From positions 4,340,001-4,404,000 of the forward strand of contig NZ_CP130713.1 in the NCBI RefSeq assembly GCF_030553055.1: 64,000 bases of DNA. The letters are read 5' to 3'. Below the pieces are notes generated by a model. That model saw only the letters and a list, made by a program, of their open reading frames with translations. It had not been told where the DNA came from and did not search any database. Below, piece by piece: positions 37,102 through 45,401 of the stretch. This DNA is from Streptomyces sp. XD-27 (GTDB lineage: Bacteria; Actinomycetota; Actinomycetes; Streptomycetales; Streptomycetaceae). Each line of letters opens with the position of its first letter. Positions within the stretch are counted from its first letter, which is position 1. The translations under genes were made by a program, and so were the position numbers.

Positions 37102-37596
37102 TTACGCGTTCGTGTGCGCGTGCGCGTGCGCGTGCGCGTGTGCGTGCGTCGGGGTGGGGGTGCGGGGCCGCGGCTCGCCGAAGCCCGCCCGGAGTCTGGC
37201 CAGCAGCTCGTTGAGCCGGCCGACGTCGTCGTCGGACCAGTCGCTCAGGTGGCTGGCGAGCGCTTCCGTATAGCGCGCCGTGACCTGGGACAGGAGCTCT
37301 TCGCCGCCGGCGCTCAGGCGCAGCAGCCGCGACCGCCCGTCCAGCGGGTCCGGCCGCCGGTCGATCCAGCCCCGCGCCTCGACGTGCGCGACATGGCGGC
37401 TGGTGACGGACACGTCGATGGTCATCAACTCGGCCAGTTTGCTCATGCGCATCTGGCCGTAGCGGTCGAGCAACATGAGGACCACGGCCGAGGCGGGCGG
37501 ACAGTCCTGCGGCAGGGCGCGGCTGAGTTCGCGCTTGACGGCGCCGATCGCGCTCAGTTGCCGGGCCAGCTCCTCGTACTTGCTCTGTGCGGCCAC
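37102..37596 (-). CDS. MarR-family transcriptional regulator with His-rich tail
   Basis: The 164-residue protein has a winged helix in the middle: MRMSKLAELMTIDVSVTSRHVAHVEARGWIDRRPDPLDGRSRLLRLS, typical of MarR. The last 15 residues are THAHAHAHAHAHTNA, with six His residues encoded by a GTGCGC microsatellite, which could bind metal. The GTG start has GGAGGTGT two bases upstream; an upstream GTG is possible. It heads an operon with the MFS fusion and YceI genes and probably represses it through the two GTTGC-N5-GCAA sites upstream. Confidence 0.88.
   Translation of the reverse strand: MAAQSKYEELARQLSAIGAVKRELSRALPQDCPPASAVVLMLLDRYGQMRMSKLAELMTIDVSVTSRHVAHVEARGWIDRRPDPLDGRSRLLRLSAGGEELLSQVTARYTEALASHLSDWSDDDVGRLNELLARLRAGFGEPRPRTPTPTHAHAHAHAHAHTNA
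37110..37150. repeat. CGTGCG microsatellite encoding a His-Ala tail
   Basis: CGTGTGCGCGTGCGCGTGCG and further units, about six 6-bp repeats, encode (His-Ala)n at the MarR C-terminus. Confidence 0.85.
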
Positions 37597-37618
37597 GGAC
37601 ACCTCCGAACGGCGATCA

Positions 37619-37661
37619 GTTGCTTCGGGCAACCGTAAAACAGTTGGTTGCTGAAGGCAAA
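37619..37661. promoter_or_regulatory. Pair of palindromic MarR-type operators
   Basis: GTTGCTTCGGGCAAC (37619-37633, perfect 5-5-5) and GTTGCTGAAGGCAAA (37647-37661, one mismatch) have centres 28 bp apart, 23-65 bases upstream of the MarR start. Confidence 0.7.
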
Positions 37662-37733
37662 TGAAAGGAGGGTGAGGGGTGGGATCAAGCCAGGGGTGTG
37701 CGGGATTCCGGGTGTTCGCTAGGGTCGTGGCCC

Positions 37734-37930
37734 ATGGCGAACAACCCCCACGGCTCCGACGGCAACTACGACCCGGCGGGCAGCACCCAGATGTTCCGCG
37801 CCTTCGTGGACGAGGCCGGTCCCCAGCAGACGACAGCCGCCTCCGGCGGCGGCCCCGCATCGGCTTGATCGTCGGTGTCATCGTCGCGATCGCGGCGGTG
37901 GCCGGGGTCGCCTGGCTGGCGCTGGGCTAG
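37734..37930 (+). pseudogene. Small membrane-anchored protein, one frameshift
   Basis: The first frame gives MANNPHGSDGNYDPAGSTQM-FRAFVDEAG and ends early. The next frame supplies PRIGLIVGVIVAIAAVAGVA, a single TM helix, ending WLALG. Adding one C to the C4 run at 37853-37856 joins them into a 65-residue protein with an acidic N-terminus and a C-terminal membrane anchor, a type I recall from other Streptomyces. It lies divergent to the MarR operon. Function unknown. Confidence 0.7.
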
Positions 37931-38111
37931 TCCGCCTCCAGCGGGTCGTGCACCGTCATGGGGCGCCGCCCCGTGACGGTGCCGACGATGTGCACACCCG
38001 CCCTCTGCCCCGATCGACCGCCGCGTGATCACTCGGCCGTGAGGAGGGGGTGCGGCGACGTGATTCCCGGTTCCGGCGTGCCCCGGTTGTGGAGTCTCCC
38101 CGGTTCCGGCG

Positions 38112-38948
38112 TCAGTCCCACCGAGCGGAGACATCGCGCGTTTCGACGTGCATCCCCAGTGGCACGCGCCAGGCGTCGACGCACACCGTCCAGGTCTTCT
38201 CCTTCTTCTCCCCGGCGGCGATCGGGACCGGCAGCTCCTGCGTCGTCTCGACCGTGCCCCAGTCCGTGCCGAGCCAGCCGATGATGTGCGTGGCGAAGGT
38301 GATCGTGCCGGCCTTTACCGGCTTGCCGCCGGTGTTGTGGACGGTGACCGCCACCTTCTCGCACCAGCGTTCGTCGGCGGCCGTGCGCTCGGGTTCGCCG
38401 AGGGTGAGGTAGGCCGGGCCGCCGGGAGTCGAGGGCGGGCTCGAGGGCGGGGTGGTCGGGTGCTCCGGGTCCGACGGTGGCGTGCCCGGCGGGGTCGGGC
38501 CGGGCCGCGTGGGGTGGTCCCCGCCGGGGGCGTCGCCTCCCGGGGGCTGGTCCCCGGCGCCGGAGGGGCGGGGCGTCGGCGCGCCGGATCCGGTGCCGGC
38601 GGGGGATTCCGGGCCCCCGCGCGCATCAGCGTCCGTACCCGCACCGGCATCCGTACGCGGATCGGTGCCGCCGGCCGATGGGCGGGGCGTGCGGCTCGGC
38701 GACGGGCCTTCGGAAGGAGCCCGGTCGCCGTCCAGCGGGACGAAGTCGATCCCGCCGCCCGGTGGTACCGGTCCCGTCGGGGCGCGGCCGTCCGCCGGTC
38801 CGGCGGCTCCCGCCGCCAGCGTGCCGTCGCCGCCACCCGCGCAGCCGCCCAGCAGCGCGGCGCCCAGGCAGGCCGCGCACAACGCCGCCGCCGGGGAGGA
38901 GCGACGAGCGTCGGGGCGACCTCTCGTCCAGCGTGTCAGCTGTCGCAT
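38112..38948 (-). CDS. Putative lipoprotein with Pro-rich linker
   Basis: The 278-residue protein has a signal peptide with lipobox LLGGC. It continues as about 150 residues of Pro/Gly/Thr/Asp-rich linker. The C-terminal 100 residues form a folded beta domain with two Cys (ERWCEKVAVTVHNTGGKPVKAG, TWTVCVDAWRVPLGMHV), resembling a carbohydrate-binding or immunoglobulin-like domain. A GTG two codons upstream is an alternative start. It is convergent with nothing and lies downstream of the sigN-sigF group, same strand. Confidence 0.72.
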   Translation of the reverse strand: MRQLTRWTRGRPDARRSSPAAALCAACLGAALLGGCAGGGDGTLAAGAAGPADGRAPTGPVPPGGGIDFVPLDGDRAPSEGPSPSRTPRPSAGGTDPRTDAGAGTDADARGGPESPAGTGSGAPTPRPSGAGDQPPGGDAPGGDHPTRPGPTPPGTPPSDPEHPTTPPSSPPSTPGGPAYLTLGEPERTAADERWCEKVAVTVHNTGGKPVKAGTITFATHIIGWLGTDWGTVETTQELPVPIAAGEKKEKTWTVCVDAWRVPLGMHVETRDVSARWD

Positions 38949-39021
38949 CGGCACAGTGTTGCTGACGGGCCATCAGGTGTACAGGGTCGGCGTCGAAGCG
39001 GCTCTCCGCGCGGCTCAATCA

Positions 39022-39090
39022 CACGTGCCGTACGGGCTCGTGCCGCGCGGCGGAGCCGCATATCGACACGGTGAGCCCGTACGGCACGTG
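39022..39090. terminator. Long inverted repeat downstream of the sigN-like gene
   Basis: CACGTGCCGTACGGGCTC (39022-39039) is perfectly complementary to GAGCCCGTACGGCACGTG (39073-39090). The loop is 33 bases. No T-run follows, but the position, 41 bases after the sigma gene, fits a terminator or mRNA-stabilising hairpin. Confidence 0.65.
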
Positions 39091-39130
39091 AGGATCCGCA
39101 CGGCAGGGCGGGCAGCCGGCAGCGCCCGCG

Positions 39131-39960
39131 TCAGTCGGAGATGAGCCCCTCGCGCAGCTGCGCCAGCGTCCGCGTCAGCAGCCGCGAGACATGCATCTGG
39201 GAGATCCCGACCTCTTCACCGATTTGCGACTGCGTCATGTTCGCGAAGAACCGCAGCATGATGATCTGCCGCTCGCGCGGGGGGAGTTTGGCGAGCAGCG
39301 GCTTGAGCGACTCGCGGTACTCCACGCCCTCCAGCGCGCTGTCCTCGTACCCCAGACGGTCGGCCAGCGAGCCCTCGCCGCCGTCGTCCTCGGGGGAGGG
39401 CGAGTCCAGCGAGCTGGCGGTGTAGGCGTTGCCCACGGCGAGGCCGTCGACCACGTCCTCCTCCGACACCCCCAGGGCTGCCGCGAGTTCGGTGACGGTC
39501 GGGGAGCGGTCGAGCCGCTGGGAGAGCTCGTCGCTCGCCTTGGTGAGCGCCAGCCGCAGCTCCTGGAGCCGGCGGGGCACCCGCACCGACCAACTGGTGT
39601 CGCGGAAGAAGCGCTTGATCTCGCCGACGACGGTCGGCATCGCGAACGTCGGGAACTCCACGCCCCGTTCGCAGTCGAACCGGTCGATCGCCTTGATCAG
39701 GCCGATGGTGCCGACTTGGACGATGTCCTCCATCGGCTCGTTCCGGCTGCGGAAGCGGGCAGCCGCGTACCGCACGAGGGGAGGTTGAGTTCGATGAGGG
39801 TGTCGCGTACGTACGTACGCTCCGCGCTGTCCCGGTCGAGGGCGGCAAGCCGCAGGAACAGGGTGCGGGAGAGGGTGCGGGTGTCGATGGCGTCGCAGTC
39901 GTCAAGCACGTGCGGTGCGTCGTTGGTGAGCACCTTCGAGCTGCCCAGTTCTGCGGACAT
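39131..39960 (-). pseudogene. sigN: SigB/SigF-type sigma factor (sigN-like), one frameshift
   Basis: The N-terminal frame gives [20 protein letters not shown] and continues to LIELNLP. The C-terminal frame continues with [20 protein letters not shown], all of region 3 and region 4 ([20 protein letters not shown]). The break is at a C4 run on the coding strand (39778-39781): a fifth C restores [16 protein letters not shown] and gives 831 bases = 276 residues. The ATG has AAGGGGGTGGC upstream, nearly the same leader as sigF next to it. The name sigN is assigned only because of its position beside sigF. Such factors control sporulation or stress genes in Streptomyces. Confidence 0.82.
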
Positions 39961-40145
39961 GCCACCCCCTTGAGGTCGCGGACGGATCCCAGCAGCGCTC
40001 TGTGCGTGCGCAGCCTCCCCCTGAATACCGGAGGACGGGCCGCGGCAAACGCGGTTTCTGCAGAATGTCACATGTCGGCAACACGCTGTAGCGCCATATC
40101 GACATTCTTACCCGGAAGCTGCGGACTCCGGGTCCCCCGATCCGG

Positions 40146-41156
40146 TTAGGTCTCGATCCGATTTGCGGACCGGAGCCGGGCGAAGCTCCGGGACAGCAGC
40201 CGGGAGACGTGCATCTGCGACACGCCGAGCTCCGCGCTGATCTGGGACTGCGTCAGATTGCTGTAGTAACGGAGCAACAGGATGCGCTGCTCGCGCTCGG
40301 GCAGCTGCACCAGCAGGTGCCGTACGAGGTCGCGGTGCTCGACCCCGGCCAGCGCCGGGTCCTCGTAGCCGAGCCGGTCCAGCAGCCCCGGCAGCCCGTC
40401 GCCCTCCTGGGCCGCCTCCAGTGACGTGGCGTGGTACGAGCGCCCGGCCTCGATACAGGCGAGCACGTCGTCCTCGGTGAGCTTGAGCCGCTCGGCGATC
40501 TCGGCGGTGGTGGGGGAGCGGCCGTGCAGCACCGTCAGGTCCTCGGTGGCGCTGTTCACTTGCACCCACAGCTCGTGCAGTCGGCGCGGTACGTGCACGG
40601 TGCGCACGTTGTCGCGGAAGTAGCGCTTGATCTCGCCGACGACGGTCGGCATCGCGAAGGTCGGGAACTGCACGCCCCGGTCCGGGTCGAACCGGTCGAT
40701 GGCGTTGATCAGGCCGATGGTGCCGACCTGGATGACGTCCTCCATCGGCTCGTTGCGGCTGCGGAAGCGGGCGGCGGCGTAGCGGACGAGCGGCAGGTTG
40801 GCCTCGATGAGGGCGTCTCGGACGCGCATGTGCTCGGGCGTGCCGGGTTCGAGGGCGGACAGCTCGGTGAAGAGCACCTGGGTGAGGGCGCGGGCGTCGG
40901 CGCCCCGGCTCCGGGGCGTACTGGGCTCCGCCGGCCCGTCGCCGTGTCCCTCCTCGCCGTGCCTGTCCTCGCCGTTCTCGGCCCTCCCGTTCTCGATGCT
41001 CCCGTTCTCGATGCTCCCGCTCTCGACTCTGCCGTCCTCGGTCCTCCCGTTCTCGACCCTCCCGTCCTCGGGCGCACCGCTCGCGGCTTCTGGCCCGTTC
41101 TCGCTGCTCTCGCTGGGGAAAGGGGTTCTGTGAGCAGTACGGGCCGACACGGTCAC
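40146..41156 (-). CDS. sigF: Sporulation sigma factor SigF
   Basis: The 336-residue protein belongs to the SigB/SigF/SigG group with regions 2, 3 and 4 complete ([63 protein letters not shown]) and the C-terminus RSANRIET. In S. coelicolor SigF acts late in spore maturation; I assign the name from recalled sequence similarity and the sigN-sigF-tadA order. The N-terminus is unusual: residues 30-63 are a tandem pentapeptide repeat (E-D/N/S-G-R/S-x). The GTG start follows GAAGGGGTGGC. It is separated by 185 bases from the sigN-like gene. Confidence 0.88.
   Translation of the reverse strand: MTVSARTAHRTPFPSESSENGPEAASGAPEDGRVENGRTEDGRVESGSIENGSIENGRAENGEDRHGEEGHGDGPAEPSTPRSRGADARALTQVLFTELSALEPGTPEHMRVRDALIEANLPLVRYAAARFRSRNEPMEDVIQVGTIGLINAIDRFDPDRGVQFPTFAMPTVVGEIKRYFRDNVRTVHVPRRLHELWVQVNSATEDLTVLHGRSPTTAEIAERLKLTEDDVLACIEAGRSYHATSLEAAQEGDGLPGLLDRLGYEDPALAGVEHRDLVRHLLVQLPEREQRILLLRYYSNLTQSQISAELGVSQMHVSRLLSRSFARLRSANRIET
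40968..41069. repeat. 15-bp tandem repeat in the sigF 5' region
   Basis: About seven imperfect 15-bp units (plus-strand pattern CTCCCGTTCTCGATG) encode [35 protein letters not shown]. The repeat keeps the reading frame. Confidence 0.9.
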
Positions 41157-41265
41157 GCCACCCCTTCTCGCCTTCTCGGTCCATACACCCGGCAAAAGCG
41201 GTCATAGCATCACAAGACATGTGCACTGTGTGCAAGCACCGCATAATGCCGTGTTGGTGGGGTAA

Positions 41266-41307
41266 AAAGGGCCGACCCCCCGTTCCAGGACGAGGGGTCG
41301 GCCCTTT
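41266..41307. terminator. Bidirectional terminator between sigF region and Dabb gene
   Basis: AAAGGGCCGACCCC (41266 onward) pairs with GGGGTCGGCCCTTT (ending 41307), flanked by an A-run on the left that becomes a T-run on the minus strand, so it terminates the Dabb transcript. Confidence 0.85.
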
Positions 41308-41316
41308 CGGCGCGGC

Positions 41317-41610
41317 TCAGAATTCGTAGTCGGCGATCACCCAGGTGGCGAATTCCCGCCACTGCCCCGCGGCTTCCTGGTGCGCCGGGTGTTCGATATA
41401 GCGCTTCAGCGCGTCGGTGTCCTCGACGGCGGAGTTGATCGCGAAGTCGTAGGCGATCGGCCGGTCGGTGATGTTCCAGGCGCACTCCCACGCCGTGAGC
41501 TCCGGGATGATCCCGCCGAGCTTCCGGAACGCCTCGACGCCGGCGACCACGCGCGGCTCGTCGCGCTCCACGCCGTCGTTGAGCTTGAAAAGGACCAGAT
41601 GGCGAATCAC
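41317..41610 (-). CDS. Dabb family protein (stress-responsive A/B barrel)
   Basis: The 97-residue protein shows the Dabb dimeric alpha/beta-barrel pattern: IRHLVLFKLNDGVERDEPRVVAGVEAFRKL, WECAWNITDRPIAYDFAINSAVEDTDALKRYIEHPAHQEA. The domain is found in plant stress proteins and small bacterial enzymes; no substrate can be assigned. The GTG start has GGAGGTC upstream. A strong terminator follows at once. Confidence 0.85.
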   Translation of the reverse strand: MIRHLVLFKLNDGVERDEPRVVAGVEAFRKLGGIIPELTAWECAWNITDRPIAYDFAINSAVEDTDALKRYIEHPAHQEAAGQWREFATWVIADYEF

Positions 41611-41644
41611 GGGGAAGACCTCCGGCGGGCTATCGGGCCGCAGG

Positions 41645-41809
41645 TCAGTCGAACAGCGCGGTCACGAAGTCGCCGAAGCTCTCTGCGGCGTCGGATATTC
41701 CCTCGAAGCCTACCTGGACCAGGTCGGCGGCCTCCTTAGGGGACTTGATGATGGTGAACAGCGCGAAGACGATGAGCATGTAAGTGACGACCTTCTTCGC
41801 CTGTGCCAT
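41645..41809 (-). CDS. Small membrane protein (54 aa)
   Basis: MAQAKKVVTYMLIVFALFTI and the following residues form one TM helix (9-22), and the rest is an acidic amphipathic tail (EAADLVQVGFEGISDAAESF). The ATG has GGAGGCGGC upstream, which supports translation. I recall similar tiny proteins in Streptomyces but no function. It is the first gene of a possible operon with Dabb (34-base gap). Confidence 0.75.
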   Translation of the reverse strand: MAQAKKVVTYMLIVFALFTIIKSPKEAADLVQVGFEGISDAAESFGDFVTALFD

Positions 41810-42033
41810 CTTCGTGCCGCCTCCCCTACGGTCCTTGCCCGATCGCGTGAGTCTATCCACACGTACGGTCGATCCGGGCGGATGATGCGATCATTCTGCC
41901 GGTCGGCGTGGCGGCGAGGGCCCGCGGGCCCCTCGCGATCGGCACCGAGGCCGGGAACGGACATCGGGACCGGGTCGTTCTGCCTGAGACCGAACTCGGG
42001 ACCGAGAACGCGAACGAGAGCAGCGAGGCGACC

Positions 42034-42756
42034 GTGGCCGTACGTGACGACACCTCCCCCTCGGCCCTGGTGATGCGCCCGCCCGCGGCCCCGCCCCGTG
42101 CCGCCGTCCCGCCCCGTGCCGCCGTCCTCTTCCTGCACGGCGGCAGCGCGGACGGCCTGGCGCGGCCCCGGCCGTGGAACCTCCCGGACGCCCGGATGCG
42201 CCCGTTCGAACGGGCCGTCGTCCGCGCCACCGCCGGCCACGACGTGGCGACAGGCCGGGTCCGCTACCGCCACCGCGGTTGGAACGGCACCCGCGACGAC
42301 GCGGCCCGCGACGCGACCCAGGCCCTCGCCGAACTCGGCCGGCGGTTCGGCGACGAGGTCCCCGTGGTCCTGGTCGGCCACTCGATGGGCGGCCGCGCCG
42401 CGCTGCGCGCCGCCGCGCACCCGCTCGTACGCGCCGTGGTGGCGCTCGCCCCGTGGTGCCCGGACGGCGAGCCGGTCACCCACCTGGGCGGCCGCCGCCT
42501 GGTGCTCCTGCACGGCGACCGGGACCGTACGACCGACCCCCGCGCCTCGGTGGACTTCGCGCTGCGGGCCAGGGGCAGCGGCGCCACGGCGTGCACGCTG
42601 CTGCTGCCGGGCGGCGACCACGCGATGCTCCGCCGCGCCGCCGCCTGGCACGCGCTCACCACGGGCACGGTCACCGGCCTGCTGGGCCTGGGACCGCTGC
42701 CGCGCGTGGTGGCCGCGGCCCTGTCGCGGGGAGACCGGAACCAGGTCCGGAGCTGA
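42034..42756 (+). CDS. Alpha/beta hydrolase family protein
   Basis: The 240-residue protein has the order VLFLHGGSADG (oxyanion strand), VPVVLVGHSMGGRAALRAA (nucleophile elbow G-H-S-M-G), LVLLHGDRDRTTDP (acid region) and GGDHAMLRR (catalytic His). This is the dienelactone-hydrolase/lysophospholipase-like layout. No signal peptide. The GTG start is weakly supported (AGG six bases upstream), and the open frame extends upstream. Substrate unknown. Confidence 0.82.
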   Translation: MAVRDDTSPSALVMRPPAAPPRAAVPPRAAVLFLHGGSADGLARPRPWNLPDARMRPFERAVVRATAGHDVATGRVRYRHRGWNGTRDDAARDATQALAELGRRFGDEVPVVLVGHSMGGRAALRAAAHPLVRAVVALAPWCPDGEPVTHLGGRRLVLLHGDRDRTTDPRASVDFALRARGSGATACTLLLPGGDHAMLRRAAAWHALTTGTVTGLLGLGPLPRVVAAALSRGDRNQVRS

Positions 42757-42840
42757 GACCGGAACGCGGAGGACGACGGGGACCGCACCGGGGTCCGGCA
42801 CCGGGGTCCGGACCCCGGTGCGGAACCGGGGCCGGGAAAG

Positions 42841-42876
42841 GCGAAGGGCCCCACCCGACCGGGTGGGGCCCTTCGC
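42841..42876 (-). terminator. Terminator of tRNA-Ser(CGA)
   Basis: A perfect 16-bp stem GCGAAGGGCCCCACCC/GGGTGGGGCCCTTCGC with a GACC loop; on the minus strand it is followed by CTTTCCC. Confidence 0.9.
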
Positions 42877-42884
42877 TTCGCTGG

Positions 42885-42971
42885 CGGTAGCGGTGGGATT
42901 TGAACCCACGGAGGAGTTGCCCCCTCACACGCTTTCGAGGCGTGCTCCTTCGGCCGCTCGGACACGCTACC
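42885..42971 (-). tRNA. tRNA-Ser (anticodon CGA)
   Basis: On the minus strand: acceptor GGTAGCG/CGCTACC, anticodon loop CTCGAAA, long variable arm, T arm GTGGGTTCAAATCCCAC. CCA is not encoded. It is the third tRNA-Ser of the window. Confidence 0.95.
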
Positions 42972-43041
42972 GAGAGAGAGCTTAGCGGACGGGGGGCCGT
43001 GCTCCGAAATCGGTTCCTCGGGGCCGGTTCCTCAGGGTTCC

Positions 43042-43608
43042 TCAGGGCTTGCGGGAGAGGGTGCGGAAGAAGTCGGTCAGCAGGCCGGCGCACTCGTCGG
43101 CCAGCACCCCGTGGATCACCTCGGGGCGGTGGTTGAGCCGCCGGTCCCGTACGACGTCCCACAGCGAGCCCACGGCCCCCGCCTTCTCGTCGACCGCCCC
43201 GTACACCACCCGGTCCACGCGGGCCAGCACGCTGGCGCCCGCGCACATGGTGCAGGGCTCCAGCGTCACCACCAGCGTGCAGCCGGTCAGCCGCCACTCG
43301 CCGGTGGTCCGGGCCGCCGCGCGCAGCGCGAGGACCTCGGCGTGCGCCGTGGGGTCGCCGGTGGCCTCGCGCTCGTTGCGGCCCCGCCCGAGCACCGTGC
43401 CGTCCGGAGCCAGCACGACGGCGCCCACCGGCACGTCGCCCGTCTCCGGCGCGTGGACGGCCTCCGCGAGGGCGAGTCGCATCGGACCGTGCCAGGGATC
43501 GCGCACGGGGTCGGGGGCGGGCACGGGGCCGCGTGCCGGGTCCGGGCCGCGTACGGAGTCCGGATCGCGTACGGGGTCGGGGGCCGGGGTCGGCCGGGGA
43601 GCGGTCAT
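43042..43608 (-). CDS. tadA: tRNA adenosine(34) deaminase TadA
   Basis: The 188-residue enzyme converts A34 to inosine in tRNA-Arg(ACG), a gene also in this window. The zinc deaminase motifs are HAE (His89, Glu91 in PTAHAEVLAL) and PCxxC (Cys119, Cys122 in EPCTMC). The first 38 residues are a Pro/Asp/Arg repeat (DPVRDPD-type) not found in most TadA proteins; a downstream start near MRLALAEA would give the usual length. It follows the TadA-associated protein gene on the same strand. Confidence 0.92.
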   Translation of the reverse strand: MTAPRPTPAPDPVRDPDSVRGPDPARGPVPAPDPVRDPWHGPMRLALAEAVHAPETGDVPVGAVVLAPDGTVLGRGRNEREATGDPTAHAEVLALRAAARTTGEWRLTGCTLVVTLEPCTMCAGASVLARVDRVVYGAVDEKAGAVGSLWDVVRDRRLNHRPEVIHGVLADECAGLLTDFFRTLSRKP

Positions 43609-43661
43609 GGCACCAGTGTCGCCTTCCGGGGGCGGCGGACGGTCCCCCGCCCCCGGGACGG

Positions 43662-44201
43662 TCAGCGCACTGCCTCCAGGACGTCCGTGCAGCCCAGCAT
43701 GTCCGCGAGGGCGGTCAGCGCGTCGCCGTCCAGGGACAGCAGGTCCTTCTCGCCGACCTCGAAGTCGGCCAGCAGGGCGAGGTCGCCCAGCGGCCCGTGC
43801 GGAACCGGTTCCTCAGCGGCCGCGTCGGCGTCGTCGGGCTCGGGCTCGCCGTCCTCCGTGCCGTCGAGGTCCAGGCTGTCCAACTCGTCGGTACCGTCCT
43901 CGTCCCGGCCGAGCAGCTCGTCGGTGAGCAGTGCGCCGTACGAGCTGCGGGCGGCCGCGGCCGCGTCCGAGACGTAGATGCGCGGGTCGTCCTCGCCCTC
44001 CAGGCGGACGATGCCGAACCACGCGTCTTCCTGCTCGATGAGGGCCAGCACCGTGTCGTCGTCGACCGCGGCCTCACGGGCCAGATCGGTCAGGTCTGCC
44101 AGGGTCTCCACATCGTCGAGCTCTGTGTCGCTCGCTTGCCACCCGTCTTCGGTGCGCGCGAGCAGTGCGGCGAAGTACACCGTGACTCTCCCACTGGTCA
44201 T
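43662..44201 (-). CDS. tRNA adenosine deaminase-associated protein
   Basis: This 179-residue acidic protein is the conserved actinobacterial neighbour of tadA and takes its name from that position. The N-terminus reads VYFAALLARTEDGWQASDTELDDVETLADL and the C-terminus LLADFEVGEKDLLSLDGDALTALADMLGC. A central Asp/Glu-rich stretch (about residues 98-135) is variable. No catalytic motif is evident, and a role with TadA is unproven. It is in the same operon, 53 bases upstream of tadA. Confidence 0.85.
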   Translation of the reverse strand: MTSGRVTVYFAALLARTEDGWQASDTELDDVETLADLTDLAREAAVDDDTVLALIEQEDAWFGIVRLEGEDDPRIYVSDAAAAARSSYGALLTDELLGRDEDGTDELDSLDLDGTEDGEPEPDDADAAAEEPVPHGPLGDLALLADFEVGEKDLLSLDGDALTALADMLGCTDVLEAVR

Positions 44202-44367
44202 AGGCGTGCCGGGGCGGACAGGGCGATGCCCCGTCCATTCGGAATCGTGGCAGAAACCTCGGCATTGCGAGAGGTCTTCCGCGCTGCGTCGTGCACCAGT
44301 CCTAGGAGATGTGGCTCACGGGACGCCGGTTGCGGCCCGGCCTACCCGTTCGCCGGTAACCCGTTCG

Positions 44368-44550
44368 CTACCACCGGAAGGTCCGCATCCGCATGGCCTG
44401 GCGCATCCGCGCGCTGCGGGCGCGGCGCGGCTGGACCCGGTCGCGGAGCTCCTTGGCCTCGTTCAGCTCGCGCAGGAACTGGGCGCGCCGCCGTCGCCGT
44501 TCCGCGGCTATCTCGGGCGATTCCTCGCCGAACTCGTCCCGGTCCGCCAT
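44368..44550 (-). CDS. Small basic protein (60 aa), conserved in Streptomyces
   Basis: The 60-residue product is strongly basic: an acidic start (MADRDEFGEESPEIAAE) then [43 protein letters not shown]. Its location between the tadA partner and divergent upp matches a small gene I recall in S. coelicolor at that place. The helical basic segment could bind nucleic acid, which is an inference from charge only. Confidence 0.7.
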   Translation of the reverse strand: MADRDEFGEESPEIAAERRRRRAQFLRELNEAKELRDRVQPRRARSARMRQAMRMRTFRW

Positions 44551-44752
44551 CTGTCACACACCACCTCGGTCCGAGGTTTCCGCCCGCCCGCGGCGGTCCG
44601 GCCCCGCGGCGGTTCCCCGCGGTGGTCCGGGCCATGGTCCGCGGACAGTCCGGGCGTATGTGCCCACTTTCCCCCGAACCGGTGGTTTGATGCCAGTGCG
44701 GCGTCCAATGGTCGGCGGGTGACGGGCGGGCACTCGCGCCCGGAAGCTCGGT

Positions 44753-44758
44753 TAATGT
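44753..44758 (+). promoter_or_regulatory. -10 element of upp
   Basis: TAATGT lies seven bases before the upp ATG, so the transcript is probably leaderless. No convincing -35 is seen. Confidence 0.5.
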
Positions 44759-44765
44759 CGATGCC

Positions 44766-45401
44766 ATGCGGATCCACGTCGTCGACCACCCGCTGGTGGC
44801 GCACAAACTCACCACGCTGCGCGACAAGCGCACCGACTCTCCCACCTTCCGGCGTCTCGCCGACGAGCTGGTCACCCTGCTCGCGTACGAGGCGACCCGC
44901 GATGTGCGCACCGATCAGGTCGACATCGAGACCCCGGTGACGGCGACGACCGGCGTCCGGCTCTCCCACCCTCGGCCGCTGGTGGTGCCGATCCTGCGGG
45001 CCGGTCTCGGCATGCTCGACGGCATGGTGCGGCTGCTGCCGACCGCCGAGGTCGGCTTCCTCGGCATGATCCGCGACGAGGAGACGCTGCAGGCGTCGAC
45101 GTACGCGACGCGGATGCCGGACGACCTCTCGGGCCGCCAGGTGTACGTGCTGGACCCGATGCTGGCCACCGGCGGCACGCTCGTCGCGGCGATCAACGAG
45201 CTGATCTCGCGCGGCGCGGACGACGTCACCGCGCTCTGCCTGCTGGCGGCCCCGGAGGGCGTCGAGGTGATGGAGCGCGAGCTGGCGGGCGCGCCGGTCA
45301 CGGTGGTGACCGCGGCGGTGGACGAGCGGCTGAACGAGAACGGGTACATCGTCCCCGGCCTCGGCGACGCCGGGGACCGGATGTACGGCGCGGCGGGCTG
45401 A
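44766..45401 (+). CDS. upp: Uracil phosphoribosyltransferase
   Basis: The 211-residue enzyme makes UMP from uracil and PRPP in pyrimidine salvage. Family features are [31 protein letters not shown] at the N-terminus, the PRPP loop [16 protein letters not shown], and the uracil-site C-terminus [20 protein letters not shown]. The length equals typical Upp. There is no Shine-Dalgarno sequence and a -10 box is 7 bases upstream, consistent with leaderless expression. A tandem repeat follows the stop. Confidence 0.95.
   Translation: MRIHVVDHPLVAHKLTTLRDKRTDSPTFRRLADELVTLLAYEATRDVRTDQVDIETPVTATTGVRLSHPRPLVVPILRAGLGMLDGMVRLLPTAEVGFLGMIRDEETLQASTYATRMPDDLSGRQVYVLDPMLATGGTLVAAINELISRGADDVTALCLLAAPEGVEVMERELAGAPVTVVTAAVDERLNENGYIVPGLGDAGDRMYGAAG

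Noticed and set aside
34009..37638. Plus-strand frame of about 1200 codons opposite the MFS fusion
   Set aside because: The opposite strand has a complete transporter with TM segments and ribosome site; this frame lacks any recognisable protein features.
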